Source: Rhodospirillales bacterium (GTDB lineage: Bacteria > Pseudomonadota > Alphaproteobacteria > Rhodospirillales > Defluviicoccaceae). From it: DNA of 64,000 nt. The stretch lies in the NCBI GenBank assembly GCA_016710335.1, contig JADJXQ010000002.1, forward strand, positions 62,001 through 126,000. The letters run 5' to 3'. The notes below the pieces were generated by a model. It did no database searches and was not told the origin of the DNA. It saw nothing but the letters and a program-made list of their open reading frames with translations. Shown here piece by piece: positions 52,009-63,000 of the stretch. Made by a program: the position numbers and the translations under genes. Position 1 is the stretch's first letter, and each line of letters begins with the position of its first letter.

Positions 52009-53493
52009 ACGGGTTTCTCCGAACTCGGTCTCAGCCAGGACGTTCTTCGCGCCGTTGCTGACGCCGGCTACGCGCAGCCTACGCCTATTCAAGAGCAGGC
52101 GATCCCGACGGTGTTCGCTGGACGCGACATCTTCGGCAGCGCTCAGACCGGAACGGGCAAGACCGCTTCGTTCACCCTGCCGATGATCGACATTCTGGCG
52201 GCCGGCCGCGCCAAGGCGCGCATGCCGCGATCGCTGATCCTGGAGCCGACCCGCGAGTTGGCGGCGCAGGTTGCCGACAACTTCGACACCTACGGCAAAT
52301 ATCACAAGCTGAACAAGGCGTTGATCATAGGCGGCGAGTCGATGGGGGATCAGGTCCGGGTCCTCGAACGGGGGGTCGACGTTCTCATCGCGACGCCCGG
52401 GCGCCTGCTCGACATGTTCGACCGCGGCTATCTGTTGATGAACGACGTCAAGATCCTGGTGATCGACGAGGCCGATCGCATGCTGGACATGGGGTTCATC
52501 CCCGATGTCGAACGCATTCTGTCGCTGGTGTCCCGCAAACGCCAGACCTTGCTCTTCTCCGCCACCATGCCGGCAGAAATCCGCCGGCTTGCCAGCGCAT
52601 TTCTGATCAATCCGAAGGAGATCATGACGTCGCCGTCATCGACGCCGGCGGAGACGGTGGCGCATGGCTTGGTGGTGATCGCCGGCAAGGAAGGGCTGGT
52701 GCCCAAGAACAAGCGGGCGGCGCTGCGCCGGCTGATCGATTCCAAGGACATCGGCAACGCGCTCATCTTCTGTAACCGCAAGCGCGATATCGGCATATTG
52801 CAACGATCGTTGCAGCGCCACGGCTACGACGCCCAGATGCTGCACGGGGACATGGCGCAATCGGCGCGTACCGAGGTCCTCGCCCGCTTCAAGGGCGGCG
52901 GCCTGCCGCTCCTGGTGTGCAGCGACGTGGCCGCGCGCGGCCTCGACATCGCCGGCGTGGACGCGGTTATCAACTTCGACGTGCCCCGCAACCCGGAAGA
53001 CTACATTCACCGCATCGGACGCACCGGCAGGGCCGGGCGCCCAGGCCGGGCCTTCACCGTCGCGACCCCCGAAGACGGCAAGTACGTGGCCGGCATCGAA
53101 ACGCTGATCGGCAAACCGATCGACCGCTTGACTCTCGAAGGTATCGAGGTCGGAGACCTTGCGGAAGAGGAGCGCGACGGCCGACGCCGCCGTGGCCGAC
53201 GCGAACGCGCGGCGCCGAAGGCCCTGAAGCCGCGCGCGGCGCGGCCGGCACCCCCACGACCAGCACACGGGCGCCCCGCCAAGACGGAACAGCCGCGGAC
53301 GGAAACGGCGCGCGCGGCGTCACCTTCCCCGCAGCGGCAAGGTAACAAAGTGCCAGCCGCCCCCGACCGAGAGCGCAACGGTCGCTCGAAGCGCCAGAAA
53401 TCGGATGCGGGCGGATCGGACGGTGAAGCGGTCGTCGGCATGGGAAGCCACGTCCCGGCATTTCTCCGGCGCGTCCCCAAGCTTCGCGATTGA
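52009..53493 (+). CDS. DEAD-box RNA helicase (RhlE-like), start codon unresolved
   Basis: A helicase of up to 495 residues. FSELGLSQDVLRAVADAGY and QPTPIQEQAIP (Q motif) are present from about 52015. SAQTGTGKTASFTLP is motif I, VIDEADRMLDMGF the DEAD box, LLFSATMPAEIRRL motif III, and HRIGRTGRAGRPGRA motif VI. The last 120 residues are basic and Ala/Pro-rich, as in RhlE-type proteins. No ATG, GTG or TTG lies in frame between the TAA at 51946 and a GTG at 52111, which would cut off the Q motif. I place the start provisionally at an ACG at 52009. A mutated start or base error is likely. Confidence 0.85.
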   Translation, partial: TGFSELGLSQDVLRAVADAGYAQPTPIQEQAIPTVFAGRDIFGSAQTGTGKTASFTLPMIDILAAGRAKARMPRSLILEPTRELAAQVADNFDTYGKYHKLNKALIIGGESMGDQVRVLERGVDVLIATPGRLLDMFDRGYLLMNDVKILVIDEADRMLDMGFIPDVERILSLVSRKRQTLLFSATMPAEIRRLASAFLINPKEIMTSPSSTPAETVAHGLVVIAGKEGLVPKNKRAALRRLIDSKDIGNALIFCNRKRDIGILQRSLQRHGYDAQMLHGDMAQSARTEVLARFKGGGLPLLVCSDVAARGLDIAGVDAVINFDVPRNPEDYIHRIGRTGRAGRPGRAFTVATPEDGKYVAGIETLIGKPIDRLTLEGIEVGDLAEEERDGRRRRGRRERAAPKALKPRAARPAPPRPAHGRPAKTEQPRTETARAASPSPQRQGNKVPAAPDRERNGRSKRQKSDAGGSDGEAVVGMGSHVPAFLRRVPKLRD

Positions 53494-53513
53494 GGCCGGG
53501 CGCGGGATCGACG

Positions 53514-53756
53514 ATGCAGACCATCTTCGTCCAGGTGAAGTGCGAGCTCGGCAAGAGCTACGAGGTTGCCGAGGAGGCGGTGGAGTTGGCGGAAGGAGTC
53601 TCCGAAGTCTATTCCATATCCGGTCAGTACGATCTGATGCTGAAGTGTTACCTGGAGGATGGCGCAGACATCGGCCACTTCGTCAACGAGAAGCTGCAGA
53701 CCCTCGCGGGCGTGAAGGACACCTTCACCACCATTGCTTTCAAGGCCTTCACCTGA
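53514..53756 (+). CDS. Lrp/AsnC ligand-binding (RAM) domain protein
   Basis: An 80-residue stand-alone RAM domain: MQTIFVQVKCELGKSYEVAE, then VSEVYSISGQYDLMLKCYL and VKDTFTTIAFKAF. It has no DNA-binding HTH. Such proteins form decameric rings that bind small effectors and can join full-length Lrp proteins. The start is set by family length. It follows the helicase gene by 20 bp on the same strand, possibly in the same transcript. Confidence 0.92.
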   Translation: MQTIFVQVKCELGKSYEVAEEAVELAEGVSEVYSISGQYDLMLKCYLEDGADIGHFVNEKLQTLAGVKDTFTTIAFKAFT

Positions 53757-54175
53757 GGCTTCGGCGGCGAAGCCGCCGGGTCCGCCTTATCGTGCAGCAG
53801 GATCAGCGTTACAGCAGGATCTGGAACCGTGGCGGGTGATAGCCGACTGCCGCAGCCGCCGTCGCCAGTTCGTATGCCGCCGCCGCGGCGCCAACGCTCA
53901 CCGCGCTTGACGCCCGAGAGGTGATCCACAGCGGGAAGTGTGCCTCTCCATCCCGCCCGATCAGCCGGGCGGCGCCGACGAGGGCGATAGCGCCGCGCCG
54001 TTGATCCCATCGCAGGTCTCGACACGCTGCCCATCATGCGAAAACCTCCAGTGTCGCCGAACCCGGTTAGGCGTTCAGTCAGGTTTCGCTAAAATGCCAC
54101 ACGTATTACGGGTAAGTCAAGGGACCGTGCGCCGCTTCACATCTGGCCCCACTTAAAGCCATCACACTGAAGCCG
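53757..54175. other. About 420 bases without a recognisable gene
   Basis: No frame gives family motifs; both strands yield Arg/Pro-rich shadow peptides. A compositional dip occurs at about 54060-54180 (TTTCGCTAAAATGCCACACG), which could hold a promoter, but the neighbours on both sides end here (convergent), so it is more likely decayed sequence. Confidence 0.4.
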
Positions 54176-55003
54176 TTACAAAGCTTGACGAACCCGGTCG
54201 CCGAGAAAGCGGATCACCACGTGCTGGATGCCGAACCGGTCGAGATCGTCGTGGCCGGCATCGGCGATCCATACCGCCTCCTTGGGCTCGGCGGCGGCGT
54301 CGAACAGAATTTCGCCGAAGCGCCGAGGCACGACCCGATCGCGCGTCCCGTGGACGATCAACAGCGGCGTTTGAATGCCGGCGATTTTGGTTGCGGAGTC
54401 GAAGCGATCCTTGAGGAGGAGGCGCACCGGCAAGATCGGATAGTGATGCGCACCAACGTCCATGGCCGAGGACAGCGGCGCCTCCAGCACCACCGCGGCC
54501 ACGGGTTCGCCCGCATCGGCTCTTTCCCGCGCCAGGTGCACCGCGACAGCCGAACCGAGCGATTCGCCGTAGAGCGCGACATCCGCCGCCGGCACTCCTC
54601 GGGCGTCGAGAAACGCGAGGGCGGCCCGGGCATCCGTGTACAGCCCAAGCTCGGTCGGTCGCCCGGGATTGCCGCCGTAGCCACGATACCCGACCATGAA
54701 CACCCCGAAGCCGGCGTCCAAGTACGGACGCATGCGCATCCCGCGGTACCCGAGATGGCCTGCGTTACCCTGGAAATACACAATGGTCGGCCGCCCCGCC
54801 GCCGTCGCCGGCCGGAACCAGGAGTTGAGCGCCAAACCATCCGTGGTCTCCATCGTCACGACCGACAACTCCGGCGCGCCGCTGGCCGCCGGCGTCGTGT
54901 TGGCCGTGTCCGGCACGTAAAGCAGATTGCGCTGAAGGGCGAACATGCCCCCGACCACCGCAGCATAGGCGCCGACCGTGACGACAACGATGGTCCAGAT
55001 CAT
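54176..55003 (-). CDS. Alpha/beta hydrolase, membrane-anchored (Bem46/ABHD13-like)
   Basis: A 275-residue hydrolase with an N-terminal hydrophobic anchor (TIVVVTVGAYAAVVGGMFAL). YFQGNAGHLGYR forms the oxyanion region and the nucleophile elbow is ALYGESLGSAVAVH. The acid is probably in LIVHGTRDRVVPRRFGE and the base in IADAGHDDLDRFG. Its size matches the Bem46-type family, whose substrates are largely unknown. It lies 28 bp downstream of a small lipoprotein gene on the same strand. Confidence 0.9.
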   Translation of the reverse strand: MIWTIVVVTVGAYAAVVGGMFALQRNLLYVPDTANTTPAASGAPELSVVTMETTDGLALNSWFRPATAAGRPTIVYFQGNAGHLGYRGMRMRPYLDAGFGVFMVGYRGYGGNPGRPTELGLYTDARAALAFLDARGVPAADVALYGESLGSAVAVHLARERADAGEPVAAVVLEAPLSSAMDVGAHHYPILPVRLLLKDRFDSATKIAGIQTPLLIVHGTRDRVVPRRFGEILFDAAAEPKEAVWIADAGHDDLDRFGIQHVVIRFLGDRVRQAL

Positions 55004-55031
55004 CGAACTTCCGCCCGCACCGTGGTCGATG

Positions 55032-55331
55032 CTACTTCACGCAACGGAACATGGCGCCCGCGGGCGTCAGCAGTGGACACGAGGCCAGGATGTCGTCCGC
55101 GATGTGGGCGCGCTTTCCGAAGGCTTGACACTGCTCCTCGGCCAGCGCCTGAACCCTGTCCGGGGTCGTCGTCATGCTGTTGTAGCAGACGCCGACCTCG
55201 GCCAGATCGACCGGCGCAACGTTGAAGGTCGGCCGATTGCGGTTGAACTCATCGGGCCTGTAGACGTACGGCTCCGTCGCGCCACAGGCAGCGAGGAAAA
55301 ACGCCAACGCCAGGGAGATGAAGCTGTTCAT
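55032..55331 (-). CDS. Small lipoprotein, function unknown
   Basis: A 99-residue lipoprotein starting MNSFISLALAFFLAACGATE with a clear lipobox LAAC. The mature part contains three further Cys (VCYNS, EQCQAFG, SCPLL and a terminal FRCVK), suggesting periplasmic disulfides. NRPTFNVAPVDLAEVGVCYN recalls conserved Rhodospirillales hypotheticals with the pattern of four cysteines. It lies between yccF and the hydrolase, all on the minus strand. Confidence 0.75.
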   Translation of the reverse strand: MNSFISLALAFFLAACGATEPYVYRPDEFNRNRPTFNVAPVDLAEVGVCYNSMTTTPDRVQALAEEQCQAFGKRAHIADDILASCPLLTPAGAMFRCVK

Positions 55332-55392
55332 GGACCGAGATATAACCCCGGCGCAACATCTGCTCAATGCGGCTCTGTACACGCGTCCGCCG

Positions 55393-55830
55393 TCACCGCC
55401 GCAGTGTCTCCAGGGCGTCGAGGTCCTCGACGGGCACAATGGCCTTGCCGATCGGCCACAGCGAAAGCCATGCGAGCTTCAGGTGCGCCCAGGCGAACGG
55501 CAAGCCGATGATGGTCAGCGCAAGGACCACCGCGGTGACCAGGTGGCCGATCGCCAGCCACCACCCGGCGAGCAACAACCAGATCAGGTTGCCGACCCAG
55601 CCAAGGGCGCCGGTACCGAGGTCCTCGCGGCCCGCCACCTTGTCCCGCGGCACCGCGCGGAAGCCGAACGGCAGCAGGGTGTAGCGGGCAATGTCGATGG
55701 CGGCGCGGGTCCACGGAATGCCGATGATGGTGAGCGCCATGACCACGGCCGCGATCAGCCAGCCGGCCGCCATCCAGACGCCTCCGGTCACCACCCACAA
55801 CACGTTCAGCACCACGTTTACGAGTGACAT
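55393..55830 (-). CDS. YccF domain inner-membrane protein
   Basis: A 145-residue membrane protein starting MSLVNVVLNVLWVVTGGVWM with GGGACAGG upstream. It contains two internally similar YccF units: VVMALTIIGIPWTRAAIDIA with YTLLPFG, and VVLALTIIGLPFAWAHLKLA with LSLWPIG. The family is widespread, of unknown function, with four TM segments. Further upstream in-frame sequence is unconserved and was excluded. Confidence 0.92.
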   Translation of the reverse strand: MSLVNVVLNVLWVVTGGVWMAAGWLIAAVVMALTIIGIPWTRAAIDIARYTLLPFGFRAVPRDKVAGREDLGTGALGWVGNLIWLLLAGWWLAIGHLVTAVVLALTIIGLPFAWAHLKLAWLSLWPIGKAIVPVEDLDALETLRR

Positions 55831-56087
55831 GAGCCTGTCCCGTTGCCCTTGATCCCGGCGATATGGGGGTCCGCGGCCCGATGCGCCACCGGCTGGGCGG
55901 AACCACCGGCACCATGGCGTGTTATTTGCTTGATGCAGCTTCATATGCTCGGTGTCATGATGTGCCTGATGACATGAAAGTGCAGTTGCACAACGCCTAG
56001 GTTGAAGCGCTGTTGCGCATTTCGTCCCATGGAAGCGAAGCTTCAGGCGCGGTTTGACGCGACTGTTGCGGGTGAAGGAATGATGCC

Positions 56088-56909
56088 ATGTTCGATGCTC
56101 TTATAGTCGGTGCAGGTTTTGCGGGAAGCGTGCTTGCGGAGCGGCTGGCCAACGAGGGGGATAATCGTATCCTGCTGATCGACCGGCGGCCCCACATCGG
56201 CGGTAACGCCTATGATCGTTTCGACAAGGCGGGCAACGTGATCGCGCCCTACGGCCGGCATGTGCTGCAGACCGGCGACAGGCGGGTCATCAACTACCTT
56301 TCGCGCTTCGCCGAGTGGGAGCGGTACTGCTCAGATGGACCCGATGGCGGCGAAGCCGCGGAGGGTGCCGGCGAGGGGGGCTCGATGCTGGTGCCGTCGG
56401 AGGGCTACACGCGGATGTTCGAGACCATGCTGGCGTCGCCCAACGTCAAGATCATGCTGAAGGTCGACTACAAGGAGGTGCGGGACCTGGTGCCGTTCCG
56501 CCGGCTGATCTACACGGGCTCGCTCGACGACTACTTCGATTACTGTTATGGCAGGCTGCCATATTGGCCGGCCGAAAAGAATGGTACGGCGCCGCATCGC
56601 GCGCCGGCGCGCCAATTCGATGCCGCCGAGGTGGTTCCGGAGCGGCCCGAGGACAAGGCGGGCTATCCCGTAGCAGGGGACGACAGTCGTGCCCTGTTCC
56701 AGCGCTATCGGGATCTCGCCGAAACCGCAGTGGATGTATACTTCACCGGCCGCCTGCCATCCTATCGCTACTGCACCATTGACGAGGTAGTGGTGCAGTC
56801 GCTGGCCCTGTTCCATCAACTCAAGAGCGAGTATCCGGCTGACGTGGCGCCGCGGGGCAACGCCGGGGCGCGGGGGCCGGTGCGGGCGGTGCAGGCGGCG
56901 AATGCCTGA
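56088..56909 (+). pseudogene. glf: UDP-galactopyranose mutase with two internal deletions
   Basis: The reading frame (273 residues) keeps the FAD-binding start FDALIVGAGFAGSVLAERLA, HIGGNAYDRF and YGRHVLQTGDRRVINYLSRF. It then jumps to MLVPSEGYTRMFETMLA, RLIYTGSLDDYFDYCYGRLP and the C-terminal FTGRLPSYRYCTIDEVVVQS. Compared with about 370-residue mutases, roughly 90 residues of the substrate-binding cap are replaced by a short Gly/Glu-rich stretch (about 56330-56385), and about 50 residues before GYPVAGD are also missing. The frame stays open, so a minimal flavoprotein could be made, but UDP-galactose binding should be lost. It lies 172 bp before the glucan synthase gene. Confidence 0.75.
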
Positions 56910-56945
56910 GACGCCTGAGGTACCGGCGAAACCGTGAGACAGGTT

Positions 56946-56967
56946 GATTGATCGCGGATTGATCGCG
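56946..56967. repeat. 11-bp tandem repeat after glf
   Basis: GATTGATCGCG occurs twice head to tail at 56946-56956 and 56957-56967, in the spacer between the glf remnant and the glucan synthase gene. The spacer also holds TTTACTTATAG, a possible -10-like stretch, but no clear -35 can be paired with it. Confidence 0.6.
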
Positions 56968-57081
56968 GCGAGGCCGACGTTTACTTATAGCGGCCCGGCG
57001 GCGTCGATCGCCGGTGGGCCGCTTGCTTCGGCATAGGCCGCTCTCTTTCTCACCGGCAGCGCCCGCGGACCCCTGAGTCTC

Positions 57082-60000
57082 ATGGATAAATACTCGCCTC
57101 AGCCGCTTCCCGACACCGAAGACCTGCCTCCGCCGATTCGCGGAATTCTATTCAGCGCCGAGCGACTGGCGCAATACGCCCACCCACTGGCCGCGTCCCA
57201 CGTCGTGTCGCCGAAGCCGCGGCGGGGCGCACCGGTTCTTAAGCGCCTACATCGGAACGGTGAAGCGTTGCGGCGCGCCTATGACACCCTTTCGTCGGCG
57301 GCCGCGGCAGGCGAGCCTATATCGCCCGCCGCCGAATGGCTGATCGACAATTTCCACATCATCGAGGATCAACTCCGAGAGATCAGGGAGGATCTCCCCG
57401 CTGGCTTCTATCGCAAGTTGCCGAAACTGGCGGTGGGTCCGTTCGCTGATCACCCCCGCGTCTTCGCCATGGCTTGGGGATATGTGGAGCACACCGACAG
57501 CCTGTTCGAGCCCAGCACCCTGTCGCGCTTCGTCAACGCCTATCAGGAAATCCAGCCTCTGACCCTGGGCGAGCTGTGGGCGATCGCAATCTCGCTCCGG
57601 CTGGTCCTGGTCGAGAACCTTCGTCGCCTGGCCGATCGGGTGGTGCAGCGGAGGGTGGCGCGGGCGGCGGCGGACACCCTTGCCGACGCCCTGATCGCCG
57701 ATGAGGACCCACCGGTCGACCCGATGGAGTTGTTGGACCAGTGGAACCGTTCGCCGCTGTGGAGCACCTTCATCGCCCAGGCGTCGCAGCGTTTGCGCGA
57801 TCGTGATCCCGAGGAGACGCCGCTGCTGGCCCGGGTGAGCGAACGTCTTGCCGATCAGGGCCGCTCCATCGACGAGATCGTCCAGTTCGAGCACCAGCAG
57901 CAGGTCGCCGGCCAGCTCATCATCCGCAACGTGATCACCAGCATGCGGCTGATGTCGTCGGTAGACTGGGCCGAACTGATCGAAGGGATAAGCCTTGTCG
58001 AGGCGGCTCTACGCAACGGCACCAACGTTGCGGCGATGGATTTTCCGACACGCGACGCCTATCGCCACAGCGTGGAGGAACTGGCGCTCGCCTCCGACCG
58101 CAGCGAGCTTGAGGTTGCGCAAGAGGTCGTGCGGCGCTCGGCGGCGGCCGAACCGGGGACGCCGGCCGGCGTTCCCGGTTATCATCTGATCGGTGCAGGG
58201 CGTGTCGTCTTCGAGCGGGAGTTGGGGGCGAGCCTTCCGATCGGCCCACGACTGCGGCGTCGTTTCCGTGCGGCCGCCGCGCCGGTGTTCCTCGGCAGCA
58301 TTGCCGTCCTGACGATCCTCTTCCTGGCCGCCTTCATGCTGTCCGTTCCGGCCGGCATTGTCCCGGTTCCCGTCCTCGTGTTGCTGTGCCTGTTGGCGTT
58401 GCTTCCGGCGACCGAACCTGCCGTGGCGCTCGTCAATCGCCTTGTCGCCGCAATCCTCAAGCCACGGCGCCTGCCACGGCTGGAGCTGAAGGAAGGCATC
58501 GCCGAGCACCAGCGATGCATGGTCGTCGTGCCGGTTCTACTGACCGGTGAGGACGCCGTCGCCGAGCATATGGAGCAGCTGGAAACCCATTACCTCGCCA
58601 ACGACGACGGCGAGGTGTATTTCGCGCTGCTGTCCGACTGGCGCGACGCGGAGGTCGAGCAGACGCCCGAAGACCTTCAACTTCTGGCCGCGGCCCGCCA
58701 GGCGCTCGCCGATCTCAACCGGCGGCACCCGCCCGCGCCCAACGGCGGCCCGCGGTTCTTTCTGTTCCATCGCCACCGGGTTTGGAACGACAACCAGCGC
58801 TGCTGGATGGGTTGGGAGCGCAAGCGCGGCAAGCTGCACGAGTTGAACCGCCTGCTGCGCGGCGCCATCGACACCACCTTCATGGACATTGACGGCGAGC
58901 CGGCGACCGCGCCCGCCGGGGTGCGCTACGTCATCACGCTGGACGCCGACACCCGGCTGCCGCGGGGCACGGCGCGCCGCCTGATCGGCACGATCGCCCA
59001 TCCCCTCAACCAGCCGGTCTACGATGCGGAACTCGGCCGGGTCCGCGACGGCTACGCCATCCTTCAGCCGCGCGTGGTGCCGACGTTGGAGGACTCCGGC
59101 GCCGGAAGCCTTCATCAGCAGATCTATTCGGGTCCGCGCGGCATCGACGCCTACGAATTTGCGGTGTCGGACGTCTACCAGGACTTTTTCGACGAAGGCA
59201 TCTTTACCGGCAAGGGGCTTTACGAGGCGGACACCTTCGAGGAGGCCCTGGCCGGGCGGGTCCCGGAGAACGCGCTGCTGTCGCACGACCTGTTCGAAGG
59301 CATCGCGGCACGGGTCGCCCTGGTTTCCGACATCGAACTGCTCGAGGCGTTCCCCGAGCACTACGAAGTTCACGCCGCCCGCCGACACCGGTGGGTGCGC
59401 GGCGACTGGCAGCTGCTGCCGTGGATCTTCGGGCGCGGGCCGGCCGGCTACCGGCGCGGCCGCAAGCCGATCCCGCTGATCGGCCGCTGGAAGATGATCG
59501 ACAATCTCCGCCGCAGCCTGGTTGCGCCGGCGGCGTTGGTGCTTCTGGTGACGTCCTGGTGCCTGCCGGCGCCGTTGCCGTCGTTGGCGACGGCCTTCGT
59601 CCTGTTCGTCATCCTGGTGCCGTGCCTGGTGCCGCTGGTCGGTCATCTCAGCTCGCGGGGACCGAAGGTGGCGCAACGCATCTCATTGAGCGGGTTCCGG
59701 CAGGACCTGAAGCTCGGCCTCGCGCAGGCCGGGCTGGCATTCGTGTTCCTTGCTCACCAAGCGTGGCTGATGAGCGATGCCATCATCCGCACCCTCTGGC
59801 GCCTGACGAGCCGCCGAAACCTGCTCGAGTGGACGACCGCAGCCCAGGCGCAATCCGCCTTCGACCTGAAGCTCGCAAGCTTCTACCGGCGCATGGCGAG
59901 CGCTCCCGTCATTGCCGTTGCCGCCGCGGCGATAGTCGGCGCCGTTGCGCCGTCTGGTCTGGTGGTGGCGGTGCCCGTCGCGCTGGTGTGGCTGGCATCG

Positions 60001-63000
60001 CCGGCGGTGGCGCGCTGGATCAGCCTGCCGCGCCGGGCCGACCCGCGCGCGGCGATGACGGCCGAGGACGCGTGGATGCTTCGCTCCACTGCCCGCCGCA
60101 CCTGGCGCTTTTTCGAGCGCTTCGTTACCGCCGAAGACAACTTCCTGCCGCCCGACAACTTCCAGGAGGACCCGCGCCCGGAGATCGCGCACCGCACCTC
60201 GCCCACCAACGTCGGCCTCTACCTGCTGTCGGCCGTCGCCGCCCGCGATTTCGGGTGGATCGGCGCCGTCGATCTGGTCGAGCGGCTGGAGGCCACGACC
60301 GCGAGCATGGACAAGCTGCAGAAGTACCGGGGTCACCTGTACAACTGGTACGAGACCCGGACCTTGGAAGCACTGGAGCCGCGTTATGTCTCCACGGTGG
60401 ATAGCGGCAACCTTGCCGGGCATTTGATCGTGGTGCGACAGGCGTGTCTGGAACTGGTCGATGCGCCGGCGAACGGAGCGGTGGCGCGGGACGGTGTGCG
60501 GGATACGCTCCACGTGCTCCGCGAGATCGTCGGCGAACAGGACGGCGACCGCCGCGGCGGGATCGTACCGGTCCACGAACTGAGCAAGCAGATCGAGGAC
60601 CTCGACGAGCGCTTGAGCGGCACCCCGATCGCGTCCGGCCGTACGGCAGCGGAGCCTGCGGACGCCACAGCGGGTTGGCAAGAGCTGGCGCGTCTTGCCG
60701 AGGCGCTCTTGGATACCGTCCGCGCCCTCGATGCCGAGCGGGTCGCCATCGATCACAGCGAAATTGTGGCATGGGCGGAGGCGATGTGCGGGGTGATCGC
60801 AAGTCACCGGCGTGACGACGAAGCGCGAGAGGAGCGGTTGGCGGCCCGGCTTCTGGCCATGGCCGACTGGGCCGACGCCTTCGGCAAGGCTTTGCGTTTC
60901 GATTTTCTTTACAACAGAACGCAGAAGCTGTTCGCCATCGGCTACCGGCCCGCAGACAACGTCCTCGACGTCAGCACCTACGATCTTCTGGCCTCCGAGG
61001 CCCGCCTGGCCAGCCTGGTGGCGGTCGCCCGCGACGAGGTCCCGCCCTCCCACTGGTTCCGGCTGGGACGGCCGATGACGCCGGTCGACAGCGGCGCGGC
61101 GCTTGTCTCTTGGTCGGCTTCGATGTTCGAGTACCTGATGCCGGAACTGGTGATGGCGGTTCCGGATGGCAGCATTCTCTCGCAGACGGCGCAATACGTA
61201 GTTCAACACCAGATGAATTACGGACGGGAGAAAGGCATTCCCTGGGGAATCTCGGAATCGGCCTACAACGTTCGAGACCTGCACTTCACCTACCAGTACT
61301 CGAACTTCGGCGTGCCGGGTCTTGGCCTGAAACGCGGGCTGTCCGAAGATCTGGTGATCGCACCGTATGCCACCGGACTGGCGGCAATGGTCGATCCTGC
61401 GGCCGCTGCACGCAATTACGCGACGCTGGCCAGCCTTGGCGCCCGCGGCGCCTTCGGGTTCTACGAAGCCGTCGACTTCACCCCCAGCCGGCTGCCAAAG
61501 GGCAGCGACCACGTCGTCATCCGCGCCTACATGGCGCATCACCAGGGAATGACAGTGGTGGCGCTCGCCAACGTTCTTGGCGGTTGGCGGATGCGCGCCC
61601 GCTTCCATGCCGAGCCGATCATCCGCGCCGCCGAACTGCTGTTGCAGGAGCGGATGCCGCGGGCGTTTACCGTCGCCGCCCTCCGCGGGGCACAGGCCGG
61701 CGTCCGACTCAAGGTGCAGAGCAGCGTGCCGGAGGCGCTTCGCCACTTCGAGACCCCGCACACGCCGACGCCGCGCGCCCATCTGCTGTCCAACGGCGCG
61801 TACTCCGTCATGCTGACGGTGGCCGGTTCGGGCTACAGCCGCTGGCAGGGTCTTGCGGTGACGCGCTGGCGGGAAGACTCCACCCGCGATTGCTGGGGCA
61901 GCTACATCTATATCAAGGATACCCAAAGCGGCGCGGTGTGGTCGGCGGGTTACCAGCCGAGTTGCGCCGAGCCGGACGCCTACGAGGTCAACTATTCCGA
62001 AGAGCGCGCCGAGATCCGCCGGCGGGACGGCTCAATCGTCAGCACGCTGGAAGTGGTGGTCGCCGCCGAGGATGGCGTCGAGGTCCGGCAGCTCACCATC
62101 AGCAACTCCGGCGCGCGAAACCGCGAGCTGGAAGTCACCTCCTACGCCGAGATCGTGCTGGCGACCCAGGCTGCCGACGCCGCCCATCCGGCGTTCTCCA
62201 ACCTGTTCGTGCAGACGGAGTTCGTGCCCGGCATGGAGGCGTTGGTAGCCACCCGCCGTTCGCGCGCCGCCGACGATCCCGAGGTGTGGGCGGCCCATTT
62301 GGCCATCGCCAGCAACGTCAGGAGCGGAGTGCAGTACGAGACGGATCGGGCCCAGTTCCTCGGCCGCGGCCGCGACATCCGCAAGCCCAGCGCCATCTAC
62401 GACGCCCAGAGCCTCTCCAACAGCTTGGGCCCGGTGCTCGATCCCATCTTCAGCCTGCGCAGGCGCTTCCAGCTGGCGCCCGGCGCCAGCGCCCGCATCT
62501 GCTTCGTGACCATCATGGCCCGCAGCCGCGACGAGCTTCTGTCGGTCGCCGACCGCTATCGCGACGAGGCTCTGTTCGAGCGCACGTCGGCGCAGGCGTG
62601 GACCCGCGCACAGGTGCAGTTGCACCATCTCGGCATCACCCGCAACGAGGCGCATTTGTTCCAGCGCCTGGCCACGCGCCTCATCTACATCGACCCACTG
62701 CTGCGCGCCCCGCGGGAGGTGCTGCAGGGCAACCGGCGCGGGAAGCGGTCGCTATGGGCGCACGGCATCTCCGGCGACCGGCCCATCGTTCTCCTCCGCC
62801 TCGACGAAGGCGAATCCTACGACATCGCCCGCCAGCTTCTGCGCGCCCAGCGCTACTGGCGGATGAAGGACCTTATCGTCGACCTGGTGTTCCTCAATGA
62901 GCAGGCGCACTCCTATCAGCAACACACCCAGGACACCATCGAGGCTCTGGGTCGCGCCAGTCAGGCGGCCGGCGGCGGTTCGAACCCCGAGGCGCGCGGC

